DNA of 64,000 nt from Myxococcales bacterium (GCA_016794505.1 JAEUJZ010000160.1:237119-301118), one strand, 5' to 3'; positions 23,780 to 32,390 are shown, numbered from the stretch's first letter. The notes: generated by a model not told the origin, from the letters alone. Program-made: numbers and translations.

Positions 23780-25789
23780 GTGTCTTTTGAGAGCGACGTG
23801 TCGAGTGGCACTCGCCCCTTTCTGCCCACGACCCTGCCTGAGGCGAAGGCCATGGGCTGGGATGAGCTCGATATCGTCATCATCACGGGCGATGCCTATG
23901 TCGACCATCCCGCGTTTGGGCCAGTGTTGATCGCTCGCGTGCTGGCGGGACGTGGCTTCCGGGTCGGCATTCTGGCGCAGCCTGACTGGCGCAACGTCGA
24001 GGACTTCAGGCGGCTGGGGCGGCCTCGGCTGTTCTTTGGGGTGTCCGCGGGCAACCTCGACTCGATGCTCAACCGCCTGACGGCGCAAAAGAAGAACCGC
24101 AGCGAGGATGCATACACCCCAGGTGGCCGGCTGGGCGCGCGTCCCGACCGGGCGACCATCGTCTATGCCAACCGCTGCCGTGAGGCATATCCCGAGGTGC
24201 CGATCGTGCTGGGTGGCATCGAGGCCTCGCTGCGTCGCATCGCGCACTATGACTACTGGTCGGATGCCGTGCGTCGTCCCATTCTCGTCGATGCCAAGGC
24301 TGACTTGCTGGTGTACGGCATGGGCGAGCGGCCGGTCTGCGAGATTGCCGACAGGCTGCGCAGCGGCGAGCCGATCTCGCGCATTCGCGATGTGCGCGGC
24401 ACGGCCTATGTCCTTTCGCAAGCCGAGAGCGAGACCGCTTGTGCGCGCTCATCTCGCTTCGTCACCGACGGTCTGCCGGTCGCGTTGCCGTCCTACGAAG
24501 AGGTGAGCGAAAAGACCCAGGCTGCGTTTCAGCGCTACGCCGAAATGGCGCGGCAGGTGCATCTAGAGACGAATCCCCACAACGGTCGACCGTTGATCCA
24601 GCGCGTCGGCAATCGCGCCGTGTACTTCAACCCGCCTGCGCTGCCGCTTGAAACGGCGGATCTGGACACGCTGTATGACCTGCCCTTTGCTCGCGCGCTG
24701 CATCCCAGCTATCGCGAGCCAGTGCCGGCGTTCGAGACGGTCAAGCACTCGCTTGTACTGATGCGCGGCTGCTTCGGAGGCTGCACGTTTTGTTCAATTG
24801 CCGAGCACGAAGGCCGCTTCGTTCAGAGCCGCAGCGCCGACAGTGTTCTGCGTGAGCTACGCGCGCTGCGTCGCATGGATGACTTTCGCGGCGTGGTCAG
24901 CGATCTGGGTGGGCCGACGGCGAACATGTATCGCATGCGCTGCGCGGACGAGGCGCTGGAAGTCGCGTGCCGTCGTTCATCCTGCATGCACCCCACCATT
25001 TGCTCGCACCTGCAGACGGATCATCAGCCGCTCATCGATCTGCTGCGGCGCATTCGGCACGAGCCGGGGATTCGCAAGGCCTTGGTGACCAGCGGTGTCC
25101 GCTACGACTTGGCCGAGCGCTCGCCCGAGTACATCCGCGAGCTTGCGCAGCACCACGTGGGAAGCCAGCTCGCCGTCGCACCCGAGCATGTGTCAGGCCA
25201 TGTCCTGCGTCTGATGAAGAAGCCGAACGATGGCAGCTATGACCGCTTTGCCGAGCAGTTTGCGTGTGCCGCGCAGCAGGCTGGGCGCGAGCCGCAGCTG
25301 ATGCCCTCGTTTATCTCGGGCCATCCGGGCAGCCGCTTGGAAGACATGATCGAAGTAGCGCTGTATCTGAAGCGCCATGCTTTGCGCCCGCGCCATGTGC
25401 AGGACTTTGTTCCGACTCCGATGTCGCTGGCCACGACGATGTATTACACGGGGCTGAATCCTCTTTCGATGGGTGCAGCCGAGCCGGTCTATGTCGCCCG
25501 CGGGCTGCGCGAAAAGAAGCTGCAGCGGGCGCTGCTTTTGTACTGGGATCCAGGGCAGCAGGATCTGGTTCGCGAGGCGCTGCTGCGGGCCGGGCGGCCT
25601 GAGCTCATCGGCTACGGACCGGACTGTCTCGTCCCGCCGGCCGCGCCAAGCCATCGCCCGCGACAGGCGTCTGACAAGCCGCTTTTCGCGCGGCGGGTTG
25701 CCAGCCCGCAGGTACATCGCGCTTCATCCAGCCGCAGTCTCGACGAGCACGTGCCCGCCGATCGCCGCGGTATGTCGTGGGCCCGCTAA
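23780..25789 (+). CDS. YgiQ-family radical SAM protein
   Basis: About 669 residues. The 4Fe-4S cluster motif of radical SAM enzymes is RGCFGGCTFCSIAEHEGR (Cys-x3-Cys-x2-Cys). The N-terminal region PFLPTTLPEAKAMGWDELD and ITGDAYVDHPAFG are signatures of the YgiQ (formerly UPF0313) group, as are CVPP-like C-terminal elements and QDFVPTPMSLATTMYYT. The biochemical role of the family is not established. The GTG at 23780 puts the start close to the conserved MFLPTT-type N terminus and follows GCGGAG; an ATG at 23684 is a longer alternative. The final 60 residues are basic, poorly conserved and probably disordered. Confidence 0.9.
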   Translation: MSFESDVSSGTRPFLPTTLPEAKAMGWDELDIVIITGDAYVDHPAFGPVLIARVLAGRGFRVGILAQPDWRNVEDFRRLGRPRLFFGVSAGNLDSMLNRLTAQKKNRSEDAYTPGGRLGARPDRATIVYANRCREAYPEVPIVLGGIEASLRRIAHYDYWSDAVRRPILVDAKADLLVYGMGERPVCEIADRLRSGEPISRIRDVRGTAYVLSQAESETACARSSRFVTDGLPVALPSYEEVSEKTQAAFQRYAEMARQVHLETNPHNGRPLIQRVGNRAVYFNPPALPLETADLDTLYDLPFARALHPSYREPVPAFETVKHSLVLMRGCFGGCTFCSIAEHEGRFVQSRSADSVLRELRALRRMDDFRGVVSDLGGPTANMYRMRCADEALEVACRRSSCMHPTICSHLQTDHQPLIDLLRRIRHEPGIRKALVTSGVRYDLAERSPEYIRELAQHHVGSQLAVAPEHVSGHVLRLMKKPNDGSYDRFAEQFACAAQQAGREPQLMPSFISGHPGSRLEDMIEVALYLKRHALRPRHVQDFVPTPMSLATTMYYTGLNPLSMGAAEPVYVARGLREKKLQRALLLYWDPGQQDLVREALLRAGRPELIGYGPDCLVPPAAPSHRPRQASDKPLFARRVASPQVHRASSSRSLDEHVPADRRGMSWAR

Positions 25790-25902
25790 GCGCACCCGCA
25801 CACCGCCTGCATGGCTCGCGAAGAGCCAGGTCGCTATCGGTATGCACAGCATGCCAGTTGAGGGGTTTACCTGCGTGCGCTGCATGAAGTAGAGTGCGCG
25901 GC

Positions 25903-27267
25903 ATGTCGACCCTTCGTTCTCGATCCCATTTGCATCGGTTTCTTGTCTGTGCTGCGTCGCTGAGCAGCCTTGTCGGTTGGGCTACATCTGCGGAAGCCAT
26001 CAAGTGTCCCAACGTTCATATCGTCATGGATCGCTCGGGTTCCATGTCGAGCTCGATGACCACCTCGACCGGTGGGATGAGCACGCGCTGGGACATCGCC
26101 AAGACGCAGCTAAAAGGCTTGGTCAACGTCTATGACGGCCTGTCGCCAGTGGGTCTGTCTATTTTTCCTCCGGCCAGCGCGGCGTGTTCTTCTGATACGC
26201 CGGTACGTCCCGCGTACTACACCAAAGCGGCGATTGCGTCGGCGCTGGATGCCAGCGGTCCTTCTGGCTCGACGCCGACGGCGAATGCCATGCTCAACGC
26301 GTCGGCGCTGTCCGAGCTTCGCGATCCCATGCGGCGGCAGTACGTCCTCTTGTTGACCGACGGTGCGCCCGGCTGCGGCGCCTTGGATACCGTGCCGGGC
26401 ACAGTGAACGAGATCCGCAAGGCCTATATGCAGGTGCCATCGATTGCCACATTTGTCGTCGGGATTGGCAACTTAAGCAGCAGCGAGAAATCCGCCCTGA
26501 CGCAGATGGCCGACGCTGGAGGCCGCGCCGCGGCGACCACCGACAAGTACTATCCGGCCACCAATGAGGTCGAGCTGACCAACTCGCTGAACACCATCGC
26601 TCTGATGATCAACAGCGAAAACACCGGCTGCACCGACGCGGTCCCGGACGGTGGTGGCGGCTCCATGGATATGTCGATGGGCGGTATGGATATGTCGATG
26701 GGCGGCATGGATATGTCGATGGGCGGCATGGATATGTCAGGCCCGCCGCGTGACATGGCAGGTCCGCCGCGCGATATGGCGACGGGGCCTGTCGATATGT
26801 CTGGTGTGCCGCGCGATATGGCGGGACCGGGGCCCGACGGTGGCAAGCCCGGCGATCTGCGTCCGAAGATCGACTGGATTCTGCCCAAAGAGATGCCGTT
26901 TGGGATGGGTGGCTCGGCGGAAGTCACCGGTCGCAACTTCGAGCCCACGGTCCCAACGTCGGAATTCTCGCTGGAACAGGGTGTCCAGTCCGTGCCGCTC
27001 AGCGCGGTGCTGGAAAACGATCACGTGGCGCGCGTGCTGATTCCAGCGACGCTGCCGATTGGAACGTACACGCTGGTGGTCAAGAACCCCGACGGCTTCA
27101 TCGATGCGCTGCCGGGAGCCTTCACCGTCACGCCGGCCAAGAGCGGCTGTGCCTGCTCCTTGTCGCCGCAGCCCGTGGCGGGTGCGCTGCCCGTGTCGAC
27201 GCTGTTGGCTTCGCTTTTCGCGGTTCGCTTGCTGCGCCGTCGTCGTTCCGCGGTCCGCCAGGGCTAA
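25903..27267 (+). CDS. Surface-anchored von Willebrand A protein with Asp-Met repeats, TIG domain and MYXO-CTERM-like tail
   Basis: A 454-residue exported protein. Signal peptide at about residues 1-32; VWA domain with the metal-ion site DRSGSMS, a conserved Thr region (GSTPTAN) and LLTDGAPG; then a low-complexity linker of repeated DMSMGGM and PRDMAGP units; an IPT/TIG-like immunoglobulin fold (IDWILPKEMPFGMGGSAEVTG through PDGFIDALPGAFTV); and a C terminus with GCACS, a hydrophobic segment and LLRRRR. The tail resembles MYXO-CTERM sorting signals, which are thought to be processed by a dedicated peptidase during surface display. VWA domains usually mediate metal-dependent adhesion. The ATG at 25903 is favoured over an upstream GTG. 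Confidence 0.87.
   Translation: MSTLRSRSHLHRFLVCAASLSSLVGWATSAEAIKCPNVHIVMDRSGSMSSSMTTSTGGMSTRWDIAKTQLKGLVNVYDGLSPVGLSIFPPASAACSSDTPVRPAYYTKAAIASALDASGPSGSTPTANAMLNASALSELRDPMRRQYVLLLTDGAPGCGALDTVPGTVNEIRKAYMQVPSIATFVVGIGNLSSSEKSALTQMADAGGRAAATTDKYYPATNEVELTNSLNTIALMINSENTGCTDAVPDGGGGSMDMSMGGMDMSMGGMDMSMGGMDMSGPPRDMAGPPRDMATGPVDMSGVPRDMAGPGPDGGKPGDLRPKIDWILPKEMPFGMGGSAEVTGRNFEPTVPTSEFSLEQGVQSVPLSAVLENDHVARVLIPATLPIGTYTLVVKNPDGFIDALPGAFTVTPAKSGCACSLSPQPVAGALPVSTLLASLFAVRLLRRRRSAVRQG
26665..26739 (+). repeat. In-frame 21-bp tandem repeat
   Basis: Units starting at 26665, 26686 and 26707 are identical except for the last base of the first; a fourth partial unit starts at 26728. Each encodes MDMSMGG. 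Because the unit is a multiple of three, copy-number change would alter linker length without a frameshift. Confidence 0.9.
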
Positions 27268-27291
27268 CCCGTCGCGCGGAGCGGCGCGCGT

Positions 27292-28026
27292 CTAGCCGGT
27301 CCGAGCCGCTGCTTGATCGGGATGCGCGATTCGAGCCATCTGCTCGGCCCGCTGCCAGTCTTCTTCGGTGTCGATGTCCTGCACCAAGCTGCGCGGCACC
27401 ACCACCGGCAGCGCGCCCGGCGCATAGATCCGACGGCTGCGCAGGAATGCCTCGGTCTTCAGCCAATAGAACTGCCCGATGTCGTGATACGCCTCGGGCA
27501 GATCGTTTGAGCGCGTCAGCTCGTGCTCGGGCCACATGAGCTGCAGCCTGCCCTGCACCTGCTGAAACGACCGGAAGATCGGGAACTCATACGTCGTGAC
27601 TGGAATCACGGCGTCGGTGTCGCGCGTGGCAAGCAAGGTCGCGCCCTGCTGCAAATAGCGCGGCTGCACTAGAGGCGCCGTCGCCAAGATGCAGCAGACC
27701 GCTCGATACGATGCGCCCTGCTCGGCCAGAACGACCAGCGCGTGATGCAGCACCTCGGCAAGTGGCGTGTGGTCATCGGCCAAGTGAGCCGGTCGGACAA
27801 ACGGCACGTCCGCCCCCAGCAACTGCGCCAGCCGCGCGATCTCGTCCGAGTCCGTCGAGACCACCACGCGATCGAACAGTCCGCTGCCCTGCGCGGCCTC
27901 GATCGAGTACTGGATCATTGGCTTGCCCAGAAACGGGCGGATGTTCTTTCCGGGGATGCGCTTGCTGCCGGCGCGGGCCGGAATGATGGCCACTGCGTCG
28001 CGGCGCGACTCGGCAGGGTTAGCCAT
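27292..28026 (-). CDS. CMP-sugar synthetase, pseudaminic/legionaminic acid cytidylyltransferase type
   Basis: A 244-residue nucleotidyltransferase that would activate a nonulosonic acid with CTP. The signature AIIPARAGSKRIPGKN and the following FLGKPMIQYSIEAA define the family; VVSTDSDEIA and LATAPLVQP are further landmarks. The motif set and length resemble PseF more than bacterial NeuA, but I cannot separate the two reliably. The ATG at 28026 overlaps the upstream methyltransferase stop by 8 nt, so the two are coupled. It is the last gene of the sugar operon and converges with the VWA gene. The synthase and epimerase steps of nonulosonate formation are not in this window. Confidence 0.85.
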   Translation of the reverse strand: MANPAESRRDAVAIIPARAGSKRIPGKNIRPFLGKPMIQYSIEAAQGSGLFDRVVVSTDSDEIARLAQLLGADVPFVRPAHLADDHTPLAEVLHHALVVLAEQGASYRAVCCILATAPLVQPRYLQQGATLLATRDTDAVIPVTTYEFPIFRSFQQVQGRLQLMWPEHELTRSNDLPEAYHDIGQFYWLKTEAFLRSRRIYAPGALPVVVPRSLVQDIDTEEDWQRAEQMARIAHPDQAAARTG

Positions 28027-29020
28027 GGCTCGGCTTCTTGCCCACCACGAGCATGTTCGAGGACAGGCGGTTTTCCGATAGGAAGGTCTGGAATTTTTCA
28101 CCCAGCCGATCCCACTCGTCGATCAGCACGCGCTGTAGGAACGGCTGCCCATCCAGGCTGATCTGCCCCGCTTGCACTTGCTTGCGCACAAGCTCCGCAT
28201 CGAGCTGACCGGGCGTCTGCGTCTCGATGACCTGAAAGCCACAGGCCGAAAGCAGCATCGAAAGCGAGTCGGGGTGAAACAGGTTGATGTGCTCGTGGTC
28301 GACGGCGCTCGATCGCTCGCGCAGGGTCACGACATCGAAGCCTTGTACGTTGGGGCAGGTCAACATCAGCACGCCGCCCGGTCGCAGCAGCGTGTGGCAC
28401 TTCCTCAGAAACTCGCGCGGCGAAAACAGGTGCTCGATGACCTCGAAGCTCACGACCACATCGACCGGCTCGTGGATCTCGGCTTCTTCGATACGCGCTT
28501 CTATAACCGACAGACCGCGCTGTCGGCAGGTCTGCGCTAGCTCGGGCGTCGGCTCAACCGCCACGATGCGACGAAACACCCCCGTCTTCGAGAGCTCTTC
28601 GCAGAACGTACCGAAGCCGGATCCGACCTCAAGCAGCGCGTCGGTCGGAATCGCGAAGCGCTGGCACAGGTCCAGCACCTTGCGCACGCGCGGGCGAAAG
28701 ATCTTTTCGCGACGGGCCGGCTCGGACGCAGGGAAGATGAACTGGTTCCAGTACGCGTAATTTTCCGAGGCGCTGTAGTACTCGGCAAGCTGCTCGGGGC
28801 GGGGCCGCGGGTTTGCGTACACTGTGCCGCAGTCGCTGCAGGTGACGAACTGGATCTCATACTTGCGATAGGCGGGCTGCCAGCGTCCCGAATCGCAGGC
28901 CGGGCAGGGCACTGCGACGAACGAGCCCTTGTGCAAAAGCAGGCGGCGCACATCGTTGGCCAGGCGCTCTGCTTGGCCTGCCATCAGAGCGTCAGGCCGG
29001 ATCTCGGATTCCTTCAGCAT
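28019..29020 (-). CDS. Class I SAM-dependent methyltransferase with N-terminal zinc-ribbon-like motif
   Basis: A 333-residue protein. Near the N terminus two Cys-x2-Cys pairs (VPCPACDSG and VTCSDCGTVYANP) form a zinc-ribbon-like element, common in methyltransferases acting in sugar and surface polysaccharide pathways. The SAM-binding loop is LLEVGSGFGTFCEEL, followed by acidic VAVEPTPEL and VVSFEVIEHLFSP. The C-terminal 60 residues are helical. It lies 12 nt after the amidotransferase and overlaps the CMP-sugar synthetase, so methylation of the activated sugar or of the glycan is the likely role. The exact acceptor is unknown. Confidence 0.85.
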   Translation of the reverse strand: MLKESEIRPDALMAGQAERLANDVRRLLLHKGSFVAVPCPACDSGRWQPAYRKYEIQFVTCSDCGTVYANPRPRPEQLAEYYSASENYAYWNQFIFPASEPARREKIFRPRVRKVLDLCQRFAIPTDALLEVGSGFGTFCEELSKTGVFRRIVAVEPTPELAQTCRQRGLSVIEARIEEAEIHEPVDVVVSFEVIEHLFSPREFLRKCHTLLRPGGVLMLTCPNVQGFDVVTLRERSSAVDHEHINLFHPDSLSMLLSACGFQVIETQTPGQLDAELVRKQVQAGQISLDGQPFLQRVLIDEWDRLGEKFQTFLSENRLSSNMLVVGKKPSHG

Positions 29021-29032
29021 GGGCTTTCTCGC

Positions 29033-30178
29033 TTAGGCGTGGTCCCAGATGTTGTCTTTCAGCCAGTGGCCGTATTCGTTTTGCACCCAGACGCGTGCGT
29101 CGCGAAACGTGTCTGCAACGCGATCGAACTGCGAGCGCTTCCAGCCGACGTATGAAAGCCAGCGTGGGATGTCGCCGGGGATCACGTGGTCGTATTCGCG
29201 GACGTACTCGATGCCCTGGTCGCGGGTAATTTGGCCCAGACGGATATCGCGACACGCATGATCCGTGGCTCGGCCATAGCCGAATTTCACGTATTTCATA
29301 TAGTCGTGAATACCGCTGTCGTGCATATCATTCAGGTTCGAGTCGCGCTGATACGTACGATCAAACGGGGTCGGTGAGAGCTCAAACCCATACAAGTCGA
29401 TCATCTTTTTAAGATGCTCGGCCTGATTCCAGCCGAAGTAATTCGAGATAAAGATCCCGCGCAGCCCCTTGGCCTCGATCTCTTCATCTGTGGGATAGTG
29501 CGCCCACAGCATATCCTGCTGGGTGAGGCCCTCGGTTTCTTCGCAGAAGTCTGACCACTCAAAGCCGCGGCACATGTGTTCGGTGCGGTACTTGCGCGTG
29601 AACTCGACCAGATCACTATACGAGTGCATGCCGCCCAGGTTCATAAAACCATGCTCGCCATAGTTAAACAGCTTGATGTTGAACCTGGCAGCAATTGAGA
29701 TCGGCAGGGACATGATGCCGATGTGCGTATGCCAGTTCGGATCCCCGGTCTTGATCATTCCCAGTCGATTTAGTTTTTTTAGGACATCCACTTCGGGAGT
29801 GAAGTGCAAGAAGTCACCTCGGAAACACTCTTTCATGCGCTGAATGTTTCGCATGCCGACATCGGTATGATTGTTTTCGGCGTAACAGACGAATAACACT
29901 TTAAGGCCATACACCTTGGTGAACAGGTGTGCTTGCCAGAAGCTGTCTTTGCCGCCGCTAACCGCGATGACCAGGTCATAGTTGCTGCCGTCTTTGCTGC
30001 GGTATTTGTCGATCAGCGTCTCGAACATCCGCCGCCGCCGATCCCAGTCGATCTTCTTCTGTTCATCGTGCGTGCGGCAGCCGCTGCAGACGCCTTTGTC
30101 GTCGAAGGTCAGCGGCGTTGCGGCCACGGCGGGGTACACGCAGCGCGTGCAGTAACGAATGCGCGGTGGAGTCACCAT
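29033..30178 (-). CDS. N-acetyl sugar amidotransferase (WbpG/PseA type)
   Basis: A 381-residue ATP-pyrophosphatase superfamily enzyme. The PP-loop is VIAVSGGKDSFW; the N terminus holds a four-cysteine zinc-binding motif (RYCTRCVYP and GVCSGCRTHDE). The family converts an acetamido group on a sugar into an acetamidino group using ammonia supplied by a HisH/HisF-like pair, here encoded immediately upstream. The length is typical. Codon use is visibly richer in A/T-ending codons than in the flanking genes, as in the HisF-like gene, which suggests transfer. It begins 12 nt after the HisF-like gene. Confidence 0.92.
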   Translation of the reverse strand: MVTPPRIRYCTRCVYPAVAATPLTFDDKGVCSGCRTHDEQKKIDWDRRRRMFETLIDKYRSKDGSNYDLVIAVSGGKDSFWQAHLFTKVYGLKVLFVCYAENNHTDVGMRNIQRMKECFRGDFLHFTPEVDVLKKLNRLGMIKTGDPNWHTHIGIMSLPISIAARFNIKLFNYGEHGFMNLGGMHSYSDLVEFTRKYRTEHMCRGFEWSDFCEETEGLTQQDMLWAHYPTDEEIEAKGLRGIFISNYFGWNQAEHLKKMIDLYGFELSPTPFDRTYQRDSNLNDMHDSGIHDYMKYVKFGYGRATDHACRDIRLGQITRDQGIEYVREYDHVIPGDIPRWLSYVGWKRSQFDRVADTFRDARVWVQNEYGHWLKDNIWDHA

Positions 30179-30190
30179 CGTCGATATCCT

Positions 30191-30994
30191 TTATTTAAAG
30201 CGGGTGAACGGCCGAACTGGGCAGCCCGCCTCGCTAAGCTCTTTTTTGGCCCGCACATAGGCGTTTTCAGTGAAGTTAAAGATGTTTCCTGCCGCAACCG
30301 CGGAAGCCGTTGTGTGCTCGAAGACCTCTTGAAAGTCAGAAAACGCACCCGCTCCGCCGCAGGCAATCACGGGAACCGGTACCGCCGAGGCCACGGCTGC
30401 GATGATCTCTAGATCAAAGCCGTTGCCTGTGCCGTCGCGATCGATGGAGTTTAAGAAGATCTCGCCCGCCCCCAGCGCCACCGCGCGCTGCGCCCAGGCA
30501 ACCGCTGAAAGCGCGATGGGCTCATGACCTTGATTGACATATACGCGATGACCACCAGCTTCGCGCTTGACATCGATACCCAGGACCATGGCTTGTGAAC
30601 CAAAACGATCGGCAATTTGTGTGATTAACGAAGGACTGCGGTAGGCACCGGTATTGACGATAACTTTGTCGGCGCCATTGGCGATAAACGCGGCCGCCTG
30701 TTCTACGTTGAAAATTCGACCGCCAAACGTCAAGGGCATAAAGCAGTGCTTCGAGATGGCTCGCAATATATCCAAGATATCCGATTGACTTTTTACTTTC
30801 AGATCGTCGCGTTTCAGATCGTGTTCACCTTCGCGGGTAATATCGACATAAATCAGTTCGTCCGAGTTCCAATCATTTAGCCGTTCGAGCTGATTGATTG
30901 GGTTCCCAAATTCGCGAAAATCGTGAAATTCCTGGCTACGGACAATCAAGCCGTTGCGCAAGTAAAGAACAGGAATCAGACGTTTTTTCAGCAT
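30191..30994 (-). CDS. HisF-like cyclase-subunit paralogue, catalytic Asp11 replaced
   Basis: A 267-residue (beta-alpha)8 barrel clearly homologous to HisF: start MLKKRLIPVLYLRNG, the phosphate-binding FGGRIFN and CGGAGAFSDF, and ADKVIVNTGA. In true HisF the first strand carries CLD with Asp11 as general acid; here position 11 is Tyr. The second catalytic Asp is retained in LGIDVKR. Loss of Asp11 argues against imidazole-glycerol-phosphate synthesis and for a structural or ammonia-channelling role beside the amidotransferase. The ATG at 30994 overlaps the HisH-like stop by 7 nt. Part of the A+T-richer segment. Confidence 0.9.
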   Translation of the reverse strand: MLKKRLIPVLYLRNGLIVRSQEFHDFREFGNPINQLERLNDWNSDELIYVDITREGEHDLKRDDLKVKSQSDILDILRAISKHCFMPLTFGGRIFNVEQAAAFIANGADKVIVNTGAYRSPSLITQIADRFGSQAMVLGIDVKREAGGHRVYVNQGHEPIALSAVAWAQRAVALGAGEIFLNSIDRDGTGNGFDLEIIAAVASAVPVPVIACGGAGAFSDFQEVFEHTTASAVAAGNIFNFTENAYVRAKKELSEAGCPVRPFTRFK

Positions 30995-31623
30995 AGCGAT
31001 CCAAAAAAAGTAGCCATGAGCTCGATGCCGGCCTGGTGCGATTTTTCCGGGTGGAACTGGCAGCCGACGATGTTGTCGCGCCCGATGATCGACGCGAAGC
31101 GGATGCCATAGTCGGTCCACGCCAGCACGTCAGCCTCGTTCTGCGGCTTGAAGTAGTAGCTGTGTACGAAATAGAAGTCGACGCCGTCGCGCAGCGGTAG
31201 CGGACAGGCGCGTCCGGGGTTTACGTGGATGTCGTTCCAGCCGATGTGCGGTACACGCAGGCTGCCTTCGGCGAAGCGCTCGACGGTGCCGGGGATCAAG
31301 CCCAGACCGGCGGCGCCTTGGCCTTCGCTGCCCCAGTCGGCAAGAAGCTGCATGCCCAGGCACAGCCCTAAAAAGGGCTTCTTGTCGCAAAGGGCCGCTC
31401 TGCGCAGGGGCTCGACGAAGCCGCGGCTGTGCAGGCTGCGCATGCCGTGATCGAACGCTGCCACGCCCGGCAAAATAATGGCGCGAGCCGTCGCCAGATC
31501 CGCGGGGTCTTGGATCAGAACGGCCGGCTGCTGCAGGCGCTCGCAGGCGTTCAGCACCGACTGCAAATTGCCAAGGCCGTAGTCAACAATGCCCACCGGG
31601 GCGCGAAGGTCGTTGCGGTTCAT
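30988..31623 (-). CDS. HisH-like glutamine amidotransferase (class I)
   Basis: A 211-residue glutaminase. The start is VGIVDYGLGNLQSV, the nucleophile elbow GLCLGMQLL has Cys88, and the His-Glu partners are in CQFHPEKS; the triad is complete, so ammonia production from glutamine is expected. It is the first gene of the sugar operon and overlaps the HisF-like gene. As no other histidine genes are near and the next genes are the HisF-like and amidotransferase genes, it most likely supplies ammonia for acetamidino formation. The ATG at 31623 gives the standard HisH N terminus; upstream frame is unconserved. Confidence 0.9.
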   Translation of the reverse strand: MNRNDLRAPVGIVDYGLGNLQSVLNACERLQQPAVLIQDPADLATARAIILPGVAAFDHGMRSLHSRGFVEPLRRAALCDKKPFLGLCLGMQLLADWGSEGQGAAGLGLIPGTVERFAEGSLRVPHIGWNDIHVNPGRACPLPLRDGVDFYFVHSYYFKPQNEADVLAWTDYGIRFASIIGRDNIVGCQFHPEKSHQAGIELMATFFGSLC

Positions 31624-32054
31624 GGGACGAGGAGGACGAGGCTCGAAGAGCGACGCGATGCACTCGGCGGGGCAGGGCTGCGAGGGCTCCGACGGTGACG
31701 CCGCCATGCATACGATGGCCAAAGCAGCAGGGTCAAGGAGCTTGTGGCATCGCCAGCCGCAGCAATCCACGGGGTGGTGGACAGGTCGCTGTGTGCGTGC
31801 CGGTCTGGCCCGTGAGCGCGTGGCCGTCACTCGGGGCCCGTCGGGCCAGGAATGCGCTGGGATTCCCAGTGACAGATCCAGTATCCTCGCCAACCGAGGA
31901 TTGGGGATCAGCGCGACGTCTGTCGTCCGGTCCGCGGCGGCACCAGCATGGACTTCCCTGGGAGCCTCTGTTTTGGCAGCACCGCGCGAGGCGCAAGATT
32001 CCCTTTTTCTCCAGGTCGCAGGGCTTGATTCACCGCAAAAAAGGAGACCTTCCC
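31624..32054. other. Long intergenic region between divergent sugar operon and Cys-rich protein gene
   Basis: About 430 bases of high-GC DNA with no supported gene. Open frames crossing it are N-terminal extensions of the flanking genes without recognisable sequence. The strong ribosome site AAGGAGACC at its right end belongs to the gene at 32055. No clear promoter pair or terminator was seen. Confidence 0.5.
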
Positions 32055-32390
32055 ATGAACCGCACTCGCATCCTGCTCTCGTTCTCGTTGGCCCTTTCCT
32101 TGTTTGGCCTATCGTCCTCGGCGCAGGCCGGAGGAGCCCTCATCTGCACGTCGGACAGCAGCGGAGCGTGCGCTGGCAAGCAGTACTGCTGCTATGCCGG
32201 CAGCGAGTCCGAAGGCGACAAGTACTGCAAGGCGCTGGGCTGCCGTCGGGGCGGTACGTCGTCCTGTCCCACCGCCGCCAACGTGAAGAGCTGCGGCACG
32301 CGGGTCGCCAGCGTCGAGCCCGAGAAGCCTGCGACCGTCCAGATCGCGTGGTGCATCGAGCCCTTGTCGACCGACACCCGCACGCTGTAG
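32055..32390 (+). CDS. Small secreted cysteine-rich protein
   Basis: A 111-residue protein with a signal peptide (MNRTRILLSF, then a hydrophobic core ending SAQA at about residue 25) and a mature domain of about 85 residues carrying ten cysteines, some adjacent (YCCY). The spacing suggests a disulphide-stabilised extracellular domain. The ribosome site AAGGAG lies 8 nt upstream, the best in the window, implying strong translation. No family recognised. The C terminus is TDTRTL. It is the only gene on its strand until the methyltransferase-like gene 90 nt downstream. Confidence 0.8.
   Translation: MNRTRILLSFSLALSLFGLSSSAQAGGALICTSDSSGACAGKQYCCYAGSESEGDKYCKALGCRRGGTSSCPTAANVKSCGTRVASVEPEKPATVQIAWCIEPLSTDTRTL

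Noticed and set aside
26665..26739. CRISPR-like array
   Set aside because: Units are contiguous without spacers, in frame and coding for a surface protein linker.
30191..31623. Histidine biosynthesis (hisH-hisF) reading of the pair
   Set aside because: No other his genes nearby, direct linkage to an N-acetyl sugar amidotransferase, and HisF catalytic Asp11 is Tyr.
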